A stretch of DNA of 64,000 nucleotides from Catellatospora coxensis (lineage in GTDB: Bacteria > Actinomycetota > Actinomycetes > Mycobacteriales > Micromonosporaceae), in NCBI RefSeq assembly GCF_016862635.1, contig NZ_BONI01000020.1, positions 1 through 64,000 on the forward strand, written 5' to 3'. The notes under the pieces are model-generated. The model did no database searches. It was not told the DNA's origin and saw nothing but the letters and a program-made list of their open reading frames with translations. Numbering within the stretch: position 1 is the stretch's first letter; the number at the start of each line of letters is the position of its first letter. The translations under genes were made by a program, and so were the position numbers. This document shows, piece by piece, positions 10,424 through 19,560 of this stretch.

Positions 10424-12228
10424 GCACCCAGGGACGGCCGCGGCGCACTGCTGCCGGCACCTCCGCCGAAGCACCGAGCATCTCCACCATCGGCAAGGTG
10501 CGACGCGCCCAGCTGATCACCACGTATGGGGTCGGATCGATGATCGCCGTCGAGGACGCGTCGTACATCGTCGCGGGCCTCGACGACTGGAAGATCAACC
10601 ACGCCCAGCAGGTGCACGAGCCCCGCATCCAGCGAGCGCTCGGCGTCTCCCGCCTCTACCTTCCGCCGGCCGCCGACCGGCGGCATGCCGCGGCCCTGCG
10701 CAGGTTCCCCGACTTCTACTCGTGTCAGGGTTGTTCGCTGCTGCAGCCGTACGGCAGGTTCGGCGGCCGCGAGTCGACCTGCGCCTGCGGCGGAACGCTC
10801 ATTCCCTCCCGTTTCGTGGTCGCCTGCGACGACGGCCACATCGACGATTTCCCCTACTGGGCCTGGGCCCACCGGGGGACTACGCCTACCGGTCCCTGCA
10901 AGCGTGAGCTGCGGATGGTGACCTCCGGACGAACGGCATCACTGAAGTCGATAGAGATCGTCTGCGGATGTGGTGCCCGCGCCTCCATGGAGGGTGCATT
11001 CCGACGCAGCGAGCTGCTGAAGCTACGCATCACCTGTTCGGGGGCGCGCCCCTGGCTCGGTGCCGGCGCGAAGGTGGAAGGCTGCAAACGGCCTCCGCGC
11101 ACGCTGCAGCGCGGTTCCTCCGCCGCATGGTTCGGCGCGGTGCGCTCCTCGCTGGCGATCCCACCGTGGTCGACACGACTGCAGAAGCTGATCGACCCTC
11201 ATTTCGCCATGTGGGCTGGCGAGGAAGATGCGATCATCGCACGTCAGGCGGTCAGGGCAGGGTTGGTCAAGGAGAGTGAGAGCCCTCAGCCGATTATCGA
11301 CGCGGTCCGCCGACGCGAACAGCTCGAGAACCAGGAACAGTCCACCACCGAGATCGACCTCGACAACGAGCTCAAGTCCGAGGAGTTCGCGCAGCTGTGC
11401 GCGCCGACTCCCGCGGAGGAGGACGCTCCTGACTTCGAATGCAGGCCCGCCGCGGGGAATCCGCCCGGACCGGAGTTCGACCAGGTCATGTTGGTGACGC
11501 GGCTGCGCGAGGTCCGAGTGCTGCAGACCTTCAGCCGGGTCGAGCCGCTCACCGCGACGGACCCGACCTCCCGCCGCGGGGCGCTCTCGCAGAACTCGCT
11601 GAATTGGCTGCCAGCCATGGAGGTGGTCGGCGAGGGCGTCTTCCTGCGCCTGTCCGAGCAGGCCCTGCGGGCCTGGGAGAACGACTCCCGGGTACGCGAC
11701 CGGGCACGGCGGATCCGCGACAATCACCAGCATCTGCTGGACCGCCGGGCTGAGGCGGCGGGTAGGCCGACGACTCCGTCGACGGTCACCGCCCGATCGG
11801 TAATGATCCACACACTCGCTCACGCCTTGATCAACGAGTGGAGTCTCGATGCCGGGTACTCCGCCGCCGCCATGCGGGAGCGCCTCTACACCGGCGACGA
11901 CATGGCGGGGATCCTGATCTACACGGCCACGAGTGACTCGGCTGGCAGCCTCGGCGGCATCGTCCGGCAGGGCGAGCCCGAGCGGCTGTCGCGGACGGTC
12001 ACTGCGGCGCTCCGTCGTTCCGGGTGGTGCTCGGCCGATCCCCTGTGCATGGAGGCAGGGGCCGCCGGCGCGGACAGCCTGAACCTCGCCGCCTGTCACG
12101 TCTGCTCCCTGCTGCCCGAAACCAGCTGTGAGCACAACAACACCCTGCTCGACCGCGGTCTGCTGATCGGCTGGCCGGAACACCCGACCGCGGGACTCTT
12201 CAGCAGCTATCTGGAGGTCAATGCCTGA
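10420..12228 (+). CDS. drmB: DrmB, DUF1998-domain DISARM protein
   Basis: A 602-aa DrmB-like protein. The N-terminus has the family signature VRRAQLITTYGVGSMI (28-43). A cysteine cluster (C102, C105, C121, C123) precedes ACDDGHIDDFPYWAW. The C-terminal third is DUF1998: HTLAHALINEWSLDAGY, GILIYTATSDSAGSLGGI, then a cysteine-rich end with CSADPLC and CHVCSLLPETSC. In DISARM, DrmB binds DrmA and helps recognise DNA; the zinc sites are probably structural. The start overlaps the drmA stop as ATGA, so the stoichiometry of the two is likely coupled. The family call is secure from the motifs; the role in this particular locus is inferred. Confidence 0.93.
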   Translation: MSTQGRPRRTAAGTSAEAPSISTIGKVRRAQLITTYGVGSMIAVEDASYIVAGLDDWKINHAQQVHEPRIQRALGVSRLYLPPAADRRHAAALRRFPDFYSCQGCSLLQPYGRFGGRESTCACGGTLIPSRFVVACDDGHIDDFPYWAWAHRGTTPTGPCKRELRMVTSGRTASLKSIEIVCGCGARASMEGAFRRSELLKLRITCSGARPWLGAGAKVEGCKRPPRTLQRGSSAAWFGAVRSSLAIPPWSTRLQKLIDPHFAMWAGEEDAIIARQAVRAGLVKESESPQPIIDAVRRREQLENQEQSTTEIDLDNELKSEEFAQLCAPTPAEEDAPDFECRPAAGNPPGPEFDQVMLVTRLREVRVLQTFSRVEPLTATDPTSRRGALSQNSLNWLPAMEVVGEGVFLRLSEQALRAWENDSRVRDRARRIRDNHQHLLDRRAEAAGRPTTPSTVTARSVMIHTLAHALINEWSLDAGYSAAAMRERLYTGDDMAGILIYTATSDSAGSLGGIVRQGEPERLSRTVTAALRRSGWCSADPLCMEAGAAGADSLNLAACHVCSLLPETSCEHNNTLLDRGLLIGWPEHPTAGLFSSYLEVNA

Positions 12229-12271
12229 CCTGCGGGAGGACCGACGATTCGAAGGTGTGTACGAACGTCGG

Positions 12272-12301
12272 TTGAGACAGCATGCCCCGCCCGACTACAG
12301 T
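12272..12301 (+). promoter_or_regulatory. candidate promoter upstream of the methyltransferase
   Basis: In the 160-bp gap after drmB there is TTGAGA (12272-12277), an 18-bp spacer and TACAGT (12296-12301). This would let the methyltransferase be expressed apart from the helicase operon, which makes sense because host DNA must be protected first. It is a match by eye only. Confidence 0.35.
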
Positions 12302-12388
12302 GGGCGAGTTGATCTCGCGTAGCATGGTCGACCTCTCGGCCACGGGCGAAACTGCCGCGACACATAACGGAGATGGTGGAACAGGACG

Positions 12389-13579
12389 ATGGGAAGCCCT
12401 AGCCTTCACAGCGTGCCGAAACCGCCACTCCGAGTCGTCGATCTTTTCGCCGGGTGTGGGGGGTTGTCTCAGGGCTTCCGGCAGTCCGGGTTTTTCACCC
12501 CCGCTGCGGCCGTCGAGTTTGATCCGGCGGCCGCAGCGACCTACGGTGCGAACTTCGGCGCCGACCACATCTATTGTGGCGACATCACCGACTGGGTCAC
12601 CGGCACCCTTCCTGAGGCCGATGTCGTCGTCGGCGGCCCGCCCTGCCAGGGCTTCTCGAACCTGGGCAAGAAGGACGAGGACGACGAACGCAACCAGCTG
12701 TGGCGCCGTTACGTCGATGCGCTGGTGAAGATCAAACCTCGCGCGTTCCTCATGGAGAACGTCGACAGATTCTGGAAGTCGCGAGAGTTCCAAGATCTGT
12801 ACGCCGAGACCGCCCCCGGTGGCCGTCTTGAGGACTATCACATCGAAGTCGATCTGGTGCGTGCCACGGACTTCGGCTCCGCACAGCTGCGCAAGCGCGT
12901 GATTGTCATCGGCACCCGTCGGGACCTGCCGATCATCCCGATCCCGGAGGCATCCACCCCGAAGCACATGTGGCGGACGGTCAAGGATGCCCTTGCCGGC
13001 GTTCCGCCGACGGTGCCGCCGGATAGGGTGGAGCTGCCCGACCGCTCACTTGCCGACGGCACGCCAGGCTGGTTCACCGCCGAGGAGTTGCACATCACCC
13101 GCAGGTACGATCCGGTGATCTCGCTGCCGCGGTTCCACGCGATTCCGCCGGGCGGCAACCGGTTCGACCTGCCCGATCACCTCAAAGCCGACTGCTGGAA
13201 GAAGCACGAGACCGGCTCGGGGGATGTCATGGGACGGCTGCGCTGGGAACAGCCCTCCGTCACGATCCGCACCGAGTTCTTCAAGCCGGAGAAGGGTCGC
13301 TACCTGCACCCGGTGGAGCATCGTGCCATCACCCATTACGAGGCGGCGCGGCTGCAGGGCTTTCAGGACGACTTCAAGTGGTGCGGCACCAAGATTCAGA
13401 TCGCCCGCCAGATCGGCAACGCCGTGCCGGTGGAACTCGCCCAGGCACTCGCCGAGCACATCGGTGCCAGTCTCACCGGGCTGCCGTCCGCTCACGCACC
13501 ACGGTCACCACGCGTTGAGCAGCCTGCGCTGTTTGCTCATGTTCCCACACCCGCAGGGGCAGCCATCCCGACTCGATGA
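12389..13579 (+). CDS. C5-cytosine DNA methyltransferase (DrmMII-like)
   Basis: A 396-aa methyltransferase with the ordered C5-MTase motifs: I, DLFAGCGGLSQGF (18-30), for S-adenosylmethionine; IV, GGPPCQGFSN with catalytic Cys86; VI, MENV near 120; VIII, PSVTIRTE; IX/X, RLQGFQ and RQIGNAVP. The target-recognition region between VIII and IX is short, so a short recognition site is likely. It would protect host DNA from the DISARM-like proteins on its left, the Z1/MORC/Vsr proteins on its right, or both. Start ATG 12389 is preceded by a GGAACAGGA stretch. Its 3' end overlaps the convergent vsr gene by 107 bp. Confidence 0.93.
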   Translation: MGSPSLHSVPKPPLRVVDLFAGCGGLSQGFRQSGFFTPAAAVEFDPAAAATYGANFGADHIYCGDITDWVTGTLPEADVVVGGPPCQGFSNLGKKDEDDERNQLWRRYVDALVKIKPRAFLMENVDRFWKSREFQDLYAETAPGGRLEDYHIEVDLVRATDFGSAQLRKRVIVIGTRRDLPIIPIPEASTPKHMWRTVKDALAGVPPTVPPDRVELPDRSLADGTPGWFTAEELHITRRYDPVISLPRFHAIPPGGNRFDLPDHLKADCWKKHETGSGDVMGRLRWEQPSVTIRTEFFKPEKGRYLHPVEHRAITHYEAARLQGFQDDFKWCGTKIQIARQIGNAVPVELAQALAEHIGASLTGLPSAHAPRSPRVEQPALFAHVPTPAGAAIPTR

Positions 13580-13910
13580 GTCGCAGATCGGTCTCCTGAT
13601 CTCGCTGCCTCGTCCGCTGCACCTTCTCCGCCCAGAACGCGGCATTTGTCTTGGCCTTTGTGTGGTGCTCCGGGCAGCCGTGCCAGAAGCAGCCGTCAAG
13701 GAACACTGCCACCTTCGCCCGAGGGAACACCAGATCAGCGGTCCGCCGGACGCCCGGCAGCGGTCGCATGGACACCCGGTACCGCAAACCGAGAGCGTGT
13801 ACGGCCGAACGCAGCATCAGCTCCGGCCGCGTGTCGCGGCCCTTGTTGGCCTGCATGCATCGACGTACGGCCTCACTCGACGCCCAGCCGGCATCCTTCT
13901 CCTGCACCAC
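13473..13910 (-). CDS. vsr: very short patch repair (Vsr-like) endonuclease
   Basis: A 145-aa Vsr-type nuclease. It shows the N-terminal Vsr signature in the form MQANKGRDTRPELMLR (19-34), ADLVF with Asp59 at the catalytic aspartate position, and FLDGCFWHGCPEHH (70-83). In E. coli, Vsr nicks T:G mismatches that arise by deamination of 5-methylcytosine. In R-M-like loci Vsr relatives may be the restriction nuclease. The GTG at 13910 was chosen because an internal ATG would cut the conserved N-terminus; no strong ribosome binding site is seen. It runs convergent to the methyltransferase and shares 107 bp with it. The Z1 gene starts 132 bp away in the opposite direction. Confidence 0.88.
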   Translation of the reverse strand: MVQEKDAGWASSEAVRRCMQANKGRDTRPELMLRSAVHALGLRYRVSMRPLPGVRRTADLVFPRAKVAVFLDGCFWHGCPEHHTKAKTNAAFWAEKVQRTRQRDQETDLRLIESGWLPLRVWEHEQTAQAAQRVVTVVRERTAAR

Positions 13911-14042
13911 ATTTCGAGCGTAACGCCTGGCCCAAGATCTGATCGTGTCGCACTCACCGCCCGATCGGCTGAGCCTCCGCCGGGCAACATCCTTCGGTAA
14001 GCTCACGGCGCACCGACAGTAACCACCGGAAGGCCCCCAGAC

Positions 14043-16583
14043 GTGTCGACCGCCTTCGACCAGCAATATCAGGTGTTCCTGACGCTGGCTCAGCAGAACA
14101 CACCCGCTGCCGCGCGGGACATGCTGGAGACCCTTGCCCTGGATCCCGCCGTCATCGAACGCATCCTCGAACGATACGAGCGGGACGCCCTTGCGGTGCG
14201 CGATCTGCGGGAGCCGCGATCGGTGGTGCTGAACAACCGTTTCACCTGGTACACGGGCCCGCGCAAGGGCGATCGATGCTGGCCCGCGTTGCAGACGCTG
14301 CTGCACCGCGACGGATGGAACGAGTCGGCGCTGGAGTCACTCGACGACGCCTCGACCAAGATCCTGGCCCTGATGAGCCACCCCAGAGAGAAGGCCTTCG
14401 CCGTACGGGGCCTGGTCGTCGGATACGTGCAGTCCGGCAAGACCACCAACTTCACCTCGGTGCTCGCCAAGGCCGCCGACCGCGGCTACAAGTTGTTCAT
14501 CGTGTTGGCCGGCATCCACAACGGCCTGCGTCGGCAGACCCAGCTGCGGTTGCAGGAGCAGTTGGTCAGGCCGAACCCGTTGCTGTGGCATCAGCTCACC
14601 GACCCGGATCGTGACTTCTCGCCCCCGGCCAACGCCGCCGCGTTCTTCAACGACGCCAATCACCAGTACGTCCTGTGCGTGGTCAAGAAGAACCCCACCG
14701 TCCTGCGCAAGTTCACGCGTTGGCTCGACTCCGCGCGCGGATTCCTGGGCAACGCCCCGGCCCTCGTCATCGACGACGAGGCCGATCAGGCCACCGTGGC
14801 CACCAGGACGATCAACCCGCTGATCCGCGGGGTGCTGGACCGACTGCCCAAGGCCTGCTACGTCGGTTACACCGCCACGCCGTTCGCCAACCTGCTCATC
14901 GATCCGTCTGCGAAGGACCTCTATCCAGAACACTTCGTGGTCAACCTACCCCGCCCCGCCCGATACTTCGGCCCCGAGGTGATCTTCGGCAGGGAGGTGC
15001 AGGACCACGAGGACCCCGACGAGGTGCCCGCCGGCTACGACATGGTTCGCGTCGTACCCGATGACGACGTCGACCTGCTGCGCCCTGCCAAGGGCGAAGC
15101 CGAGGACTTCGCGCCGGTTATGACGGACAGCCTGCGTACCGCGGTGGCCTACTTCTGTATGGCCACCGCCGCCCGTACGGCGCGAGGCACCGGCAATCCA
15201 CACAGCACCATGCTCATCCACACCAGTGTGAGCACTTCGGTGCATCAGAGCTTCGACGTGCCGTTGCGACACCTGCTCCGGTCGCTTGCGCAGGAGGTGC
15301 TTGGCAACGACCTCGCCGACCTGCGCAGACTTTGGGAGAGCGAGTGCAGCCGCGTCTCGGCCGACGAGTTCGGAGAGAAGGCGGTCCCGTTCGACACGCT
15401 GCTGCCGTACCTGCCGGACGTCGTCGACCGCTGCCGCGTCATCATGGACAACTCCACCAGCAATGATCGTCTCGACTATGAGAGCGGCCCGGTCGTCGCC
15501 ATCGCGGTCGGCGGCAACACTCTGTCGCGCGGTCTGACGTTGGAGGGCCTGTGCGTCAGTTACTTCGTGCGCTCGGTGTCGGCCTATGACACCCTGCTGC
15601 AGATGGGTCGGTGGTTCGGCTTCCGTAACGGCTACGCCGACCTCCCGCGTATCTGGATGACGCGAGAGCTGCGCGAATGGTTCCGCCACCTCGCCTCCGT
15701 CGAGGCCGAGATGCGACGCGACATCGATGTCTACATGACCGAGGACAAAACACCACTCGACTTCGCCGTTCGCATCCGCACCCACCCCGCGCTGCTGGTC
15801 ACAGCGGCCGCCAAGATGAAGAGCGCGGTGAAGGCGGCCGCGGCCTACGGAGGTCAGCGGGTGCAGACACGCTACTTCCCGGTCGAGGACGCCGTATGGC
15901 TGCGGGAGAACCAGCAGCATGCGAGGCGCCTGGTCGAACTGGCCGCCACCCGCGGCTGCCGCATCGACCGCGACAACGCACGTGATCGTGTCCTGCTGCG
16001 CGACGTCCCCCACGAGCTGATCCTCGATTTCCTGGACGGCTATCAGTTCCACGACCGGTCGCAGGAGTGCGATTCAGCCCTGATCCGTGCTTACATCCGT
16101 AAGCGCAGCGAACAGCGCGCCCTGCGGCAGTGGAACATCGCCTTGATCGGCAATCCGACGTCGAATACCGAGGGCTTCGAATTCGCTCCGGGAATCGCCG
16201 TCGGTCGCGTGACCCGATCACGACTCGACCCCGACTCCCCAGTCGCGGACATCAAAACCCTGATGAGCCGGCGAGATGCCGCCGTTGACCTCACCGTCGA
16301 CCGCAGCGGCGAGCTCTCCGAGGATGCCATCAAGAAGCTTCGCCGCGCCCAACTGCCCGACCATGGGCTGCTGACCCTGTACGCGATCGACAGCCACTCG
16401 CCGACCAGGCGCCCGGATCGCCACGCGCTCCAGGCGGCCGACCACGTGATCGGCGTGGGGCTCGTGTTTCCCGAACCCCGGGAGTCCGACAGCGCGGTCG
16501 AGCGTGAGTACATCAGCGCCAACCTGGCGGGCCTGCACGTCGAGGAGGAAGACCTTGCCGGGCTGGAGACAGAGCAGAGCTGA
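14043..16583 (+). CDS. Z1-domain SF2-like helicase/ATPase
   Basis: An 846-aa Z1-domain protein. It contains Walker A GYVQSGKT (127-134, Lys133), Walker B VIDDEADQA (Asp244-Asp248), YTATPFANLLID, AVGGNTLSRGLTLEGL and the arginine-finger motif LLQMGRWFGFR. These are the hallmarks of the Z1 superfamily of SF2 helicases, known from restriction-type operons with MORC-like ATPases, Vsr nucleases and cytosine methylases. GTG 14043 follows a GAAGG sequence. A 116-bp gap separates it from the next gene, so that gene may have its own start signals. It is predicted to move along or remodel DNA; no nuclease motif is visible in it. Confidence 0.92.
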   Translation: MSTAFDQQYQVFLTLAQQNTPAAARDMLETLALDPAVIERILERYERDALAVRDLREPRSVVLNNRFTWYTGPRKGDRCWPALQTLLHRDGWNESALESLDDASTKILALMSHPREKAFAVRGLVVGYVQSGKTTNFTSVLAKAADRGYKLFIVLAGIHNGLRRQTQLRLQEQLVRPNPLLWHQLTDPDRDFSPPANAAAFFNDANHQYVLCVVKKNPTVLRKFTRWLDSARGFLGNAPALVIDDEADQATVATRTINPLIRGVLDRLPKACYVGYTATPFANLLIDPSAKDLYPEHFVVNLPRPARYFGPEVIFGREVQDHEDPDEVPAGYDMVRVVPDDDVDLLRPAKGEAEDFAPVMTDSLRTAVAYFCMATAARTARGTGNPHSTMLIHTSVSTSVHQSFDVPLRHLLRSLAQEVLGNDLADLRRLWESECSRVSADEFGEKAVPFDTLLPYLPDVVDRCRVIMDNSTSNDRLDYESGPVVAIAVGGNTLSRGLTLEGLCVSYFVRSVSAYDTLLQMGRWFGFRNGYADLPRIWMTRELREWFRHLASVEAEMRRDIDVYMTEDKTPLDFAVRIRTHPALLVTAAAKMKSAVKAAAAYGGQRVQTRYFPVEDAVWLRENQQHARRLVELAATRGCRIDRDNARDRVLLRDVPHELILDFLDGYQFHDRSQECDSALIRAYIRKRSEQRALRQWNIALIGNPTSNTEGFEFAPGIAVGRVTRSRLDPDSPVADIKTLMSRRDAAVDLTVDRSGELSEDAIKKLRRAQLPDHGLLTLYAIDSHSPTRRPDRHALQAADHVIGVGLVFPEPRESDSAVEREYISANLAGLHVEEEDLAGLETEQS

Positions 16584-16699
16584 CCACTCGTCCCGGCTCG
16601 CCCCCTTCGGCGACGGTCCCGCATGATGCACGGATCGAACGTCGCGAGCCCGCCCCACCAGCTCTCCCCAAGCCAGCCCTCTACCGCGAGGAGACCACG

Positions 16700-18667
16700 T
16701 TGACCGACATCGGTTGGCTCTCGCAGCCATACCCGCCGGAAGGCGCCACCGCGGCTGAGGGCATCCGCAACCAGCTCGGACGACCCGAGCTCGACCATCT
16801 CACGGTGTTGGTCCGCGAGGCGGCCCAGAACAGCTGGGACGCCCGAGCCGGCTCCGGCGCGGTCGACTTCCGCATCGATTTGTCCACGGTCAGCCCGGCG
16901 CACGCCGGCAACTGGCGGGACCTGCTGTTGCGCCACGCACCCCAACAGGATCAGCTTCCGCTCCGTAAGGCGATCACCAACTCCGTCATCCACACGCTGA
17001 CCGTGTCGGACCGGGGCACCACGGGCCTGGGCGGACCGACCCGTGCCGACGACGCGACCAGCAGCGTGCGGGACTTCGTCTCCTTCATCCGCAACGCCGG
17101 CGAGCCGCGGGACAAGGCCCTCGGTGGTGGCACCTACGGCTTCGGCAAGGGCATCTTCTATCTGCTCTCCAGGTCAGGCACCATCCTCGTACACACGCGC
17201 TGCCAGACGGAGACCGGATACCAGACCAGGCTGATCGGGTGCGCGCTGTGGCACAGCTACACCGCTCAGCATCCCACCGGACCGGTGCGGCACACCGGAC
17301 GGCACTGGTGGGGGCTGCGCGGAGCCGACGGCGTGGTAGAGCCGCTCGTCGATGAGGACGCGGTTAACGCCGCGAAACAACTTGGGCTGCAACAGTTCCG
17401 ACCGGACGAAACCGGCACGAGTATCGTCATCATCGACCCCTTGTACGACGAGCAGACACCGGGCGAAGCTGCGGACTACCTGGCGCAGACGATGTTGTGG
17501 CAGCTGTGGCCGAAGATGCTCGACACCCCGACCCGACCGGCCCCGATGCGCTTCGGCGTCAGTCACGACGGCGTTGAGGTTCCCGTGCCGGATCCGCGCT
17601 CGACCTCGCCGCTGGACATTTTCGTGGAGGCGTACGAAGCCTCCGTCCACCCGGATGCCACCAGGTTGTCCTGTTTCCGCCCTCGCCGTGAGCTCGGCAG
17701 CATCGGAATGGCGAGACGCCTCATGATGCCGCCGCCCGCCACCTCAGCCGCGACAACGGCGGGGGTGGACCAGGGCGTGCATCATGTCTGCCTGATGCGA
17801 CCGGCCGAGCTGGTCGTGCGCTACCTACCCGGTCCCAAACCGTTGTCCGACAAGGTTGGATACGCCGGGGTGTTTCGCGCTCACGTGTCCCTGGACGAGG
17901 TCTACGCCAAGGCCGAACCTCCGACGCACGACAACTGGATCGCCGACCAGCTTGACGGCGAGGAGCGGACCTTTATCCGTATGACGTTCCAGCGCATCCG
18001 GGAGACGCTCGACGAGTTCAACCAGGCTGGCACCTCGGTGCGCAGCAGCTCGACTGCTGTCCCGCTCGGCGCGGCCAGCAGCATGTTTTCCGGCCTCATC
18101 GCGGGGGTGTGGGGCGCTGGCGGCGCCACCGATTACGCCGGTGGACGACCCGTCGCCGTTCAGCCAGCCGCCGTGCCGGAGTCGCCGGACGGCGCTCCGG
18201 CCGGCTTCGAGGTCGGCGCACGCGATCCTGAGCCGGAGGAGCGGGGAGGAAGTCTGGACCGTTCCGGTGCCAACGACCACTGGGAACCCGCGGGCCCAGC
18301 GCTCCGTTCCACTCGATCGGTCGCACAGCGCCCGACACTTTCTTACGTCGGCGATGCCCTGCTCGATCACCTTGAAGGCGTTCCGGTGATCATCCAGACC
18401 TTCACCCTGCCGGTGTCTGGATCGCAGAGCGTACGAGCCGACCTGAACGTCGTCATCGCCGGCAGCGCCACACGCGAAACACAGGCGCCCGCCGCGGCCG
18501 ACATCCCGATCGTGCTCGGCTGGCGCAGCAACGACGGCCGCTTCATCAACAGCACCATTGCCGACCTGGAAGGCGGGGACGGCAGCATCTGGCAGGTCGT
18601 CGTGCGGCCCGCCGCCAACACGATCACCGAGATCGAGCTGCATGTCGCCGTCGGAGGTGCGCGATGA
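16700..18667 (+). CDS. MORC-like GHKL ATPase
   Basis: A 655-aa protein with an N-terminal GHKL ATPase fold: N box EAAQNSWDA (40-48), SDRGTTGL (103-110) as the D-x-G-x-x-G box, and GGGTYGFGKGIFYLL (142-156) as the ATP lid. The set matches the bacterial MORC/MutL-related ATPases of Z1-linked restriction systems. Residues 250-400 probably form the S5-like transducer. Residues around 430-540 are low in complexity and rich in Ala, Gly and Pro, suggesting a linker. The TTG start at 16700 is preceded by GAGGAG at the right distance. The stop overlaps the next start (ATGA). It is the second GHKL ATPase in the locus and is not closely similar by eye to the one at 731. Confidence 0.85.
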   Translation: MTDIGWLSQPYPPEGATAAEGIRNQLGRPELDHLTVLVREAAQNSWDARAGSGAVDFRIDLSTVSPAHAGNWRDLLLRHAPQQDQLPLRKAITNSVIHTLTVSDRGTTGLGGPTRADDATSSVRDFVSFIRNAGEPRDKALGGGTYGFGKGIFYLLSRSGTILVHTRCQTETGYQTRLIGCALWHSYTAQHPTGPVRHTGRHWWGLRGADGVVEPLVDEDAVNAAKQLGLQQFRPDETGTSIVIIDPLYDEQTPGEAADYLAQTMLWQLWPKMLDTPTRPAPMRFGVSHDGVEVPVPDPRSTSPLDIFVEAYEASVHPDATRLSCFRPRRELGSIGMARRLMMPPPATSAATTAGVDQGVHHVCLMRPAELVVRYLPGPKPLSDKVGYAGVFRAHVSLDEVYAKAEPPTHDNWIADQLDGEERTFIRMTFQRIRETLDEFNQAGTSVRSSSTAVPLGAASSMFSGLIAGVWGAGGATDYAGGRPVAVQPAAVPESPDGAPAGFEVGARDPEPEERGGSLDRSGANDHWEPAGPALRSTRSVAQRPTLSYVGDALLDHLEGVPVIIQTFTLPVSGSQSVRADLNVVIAGSATRETQAPAAADIPIVLGWRSNDGRFINSTIADLEGGDGSIWQVVVRPAANTITEIELHVAVGGAR

Positions 18668-19560
18668 GGCGTCAAATCTGGCCGTACCGCCGACCCTCGG
18701 CGGAGACCCTGTCCGCCGATACCTGGCAGCTCATCATCGACGAGGGCCCGACGGACCTGCCCGCTTCACTGCCGCACTGGGACTACCGGACCAACCTGTC
18801 CTTGAGCCGGCAGATCACCATCGACATGGACCTGCTCCGCAGCGAGGTCCGCCTGCCATCAGACGCCAAGGTTCAGGTCGCGGTGATCTGGACCGCCTCC
18901 GGATCGAACCTGCGCCAGTCGGCGGGGGCCGTGGCCATACACCGCGAGGGACGCCAGAAAGCAGACCTTGAGGTACAGCTTCCCGGCGAACTGCTGGGAG
19001 GCACCGTCACTCTGCGCACCCTGCTGACCGTCGCCGACCCCGGCACGGTAGAGGATCCGCTCGCACCGCGACTCAGCGGATCCATTCTGTGGTCCGACGA
19101 GCACAAGGTACGGCTACAGGGCGACGCGCCGCAGTTTCCCATCGCCATTGTCGACTTCTCCCGCACGACGTTTCCCGACAACGCCAGCTGGCACCTGGAA
19201 CTCGGCACCCAACTGGAAAGCGCCACCATGGGGACACTGCTGCTCTATATCAACGAACGCAGCAAGCCAACCGTGCAGGCGTTCCAGCGCGCGGCTGCGC
19301 CGAGGGCCGTCGACAAGGTGATCCTGGACGCCGTTTACGCGGACGTGGCTCGGCTGATGGTCGAGGCCGCGCTGCACCATCCCGATTTCACCGACGAATC
19401 GGCGTTCGACGAAGACAGCCTCGGTGAGACCTTTCAGAATCTGATTCACAGCCTGTTCCCCGGCCGCACCGTCGCAGACCTGCGCCAGTTGCGCGAGCAT
19501 TCGCCACACCGCCTCTCCACGCAGATCCAGGCGGCTGTTGGCGTATTTCAGGAGTCGTGA
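18664..19560 (+). CDS. uncharacterised protein coupled to the MORC-like ATPase
   Basis: A 298-aa protein I do not recognise. It is soluble, with no signal peptide or membrane segment. The first 200 residues look beta-rich (alternating hydrophobics, for example VQVAVIWTASGSN and GTVTLRTLLTVADPG). The last 90 look helical and contain ESAFDEDSLGETFQNLIHSLFPG. Overlaps of 4 bp upstream (ATGA) and 1 bp downstream (TGATG) show it is made together with its neighbours. It may be an adaptor for the GHKL ATPase; that is inference from position only. Confidence 0.75.
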   Translation: MRRQIWPYRRPSAETLSADTWQLIIDEGPTDLPASLPHWDYRTNLSLSRQITIDMDLLRSEVRLPSDAKVQVAVIWTASGSNLRQSAGAVAIHREGRQKADLEVQLPGELLGGTVTLRTLLTVADPGTVEDPLAPRLSGSILWSDEHKVRLQGDAPQFPIAIVDFSRTTFPDNASWHLELGTQLESATMGTLLLYINERSKPTVQAFQRAAAPRAVDKVILDAVYADVARLMVEAALHHPDFTDESAFDEDSLGETFQNLIHSLFPGRTVADLRQLREHSPHRLSTQIQAAVGVFQES

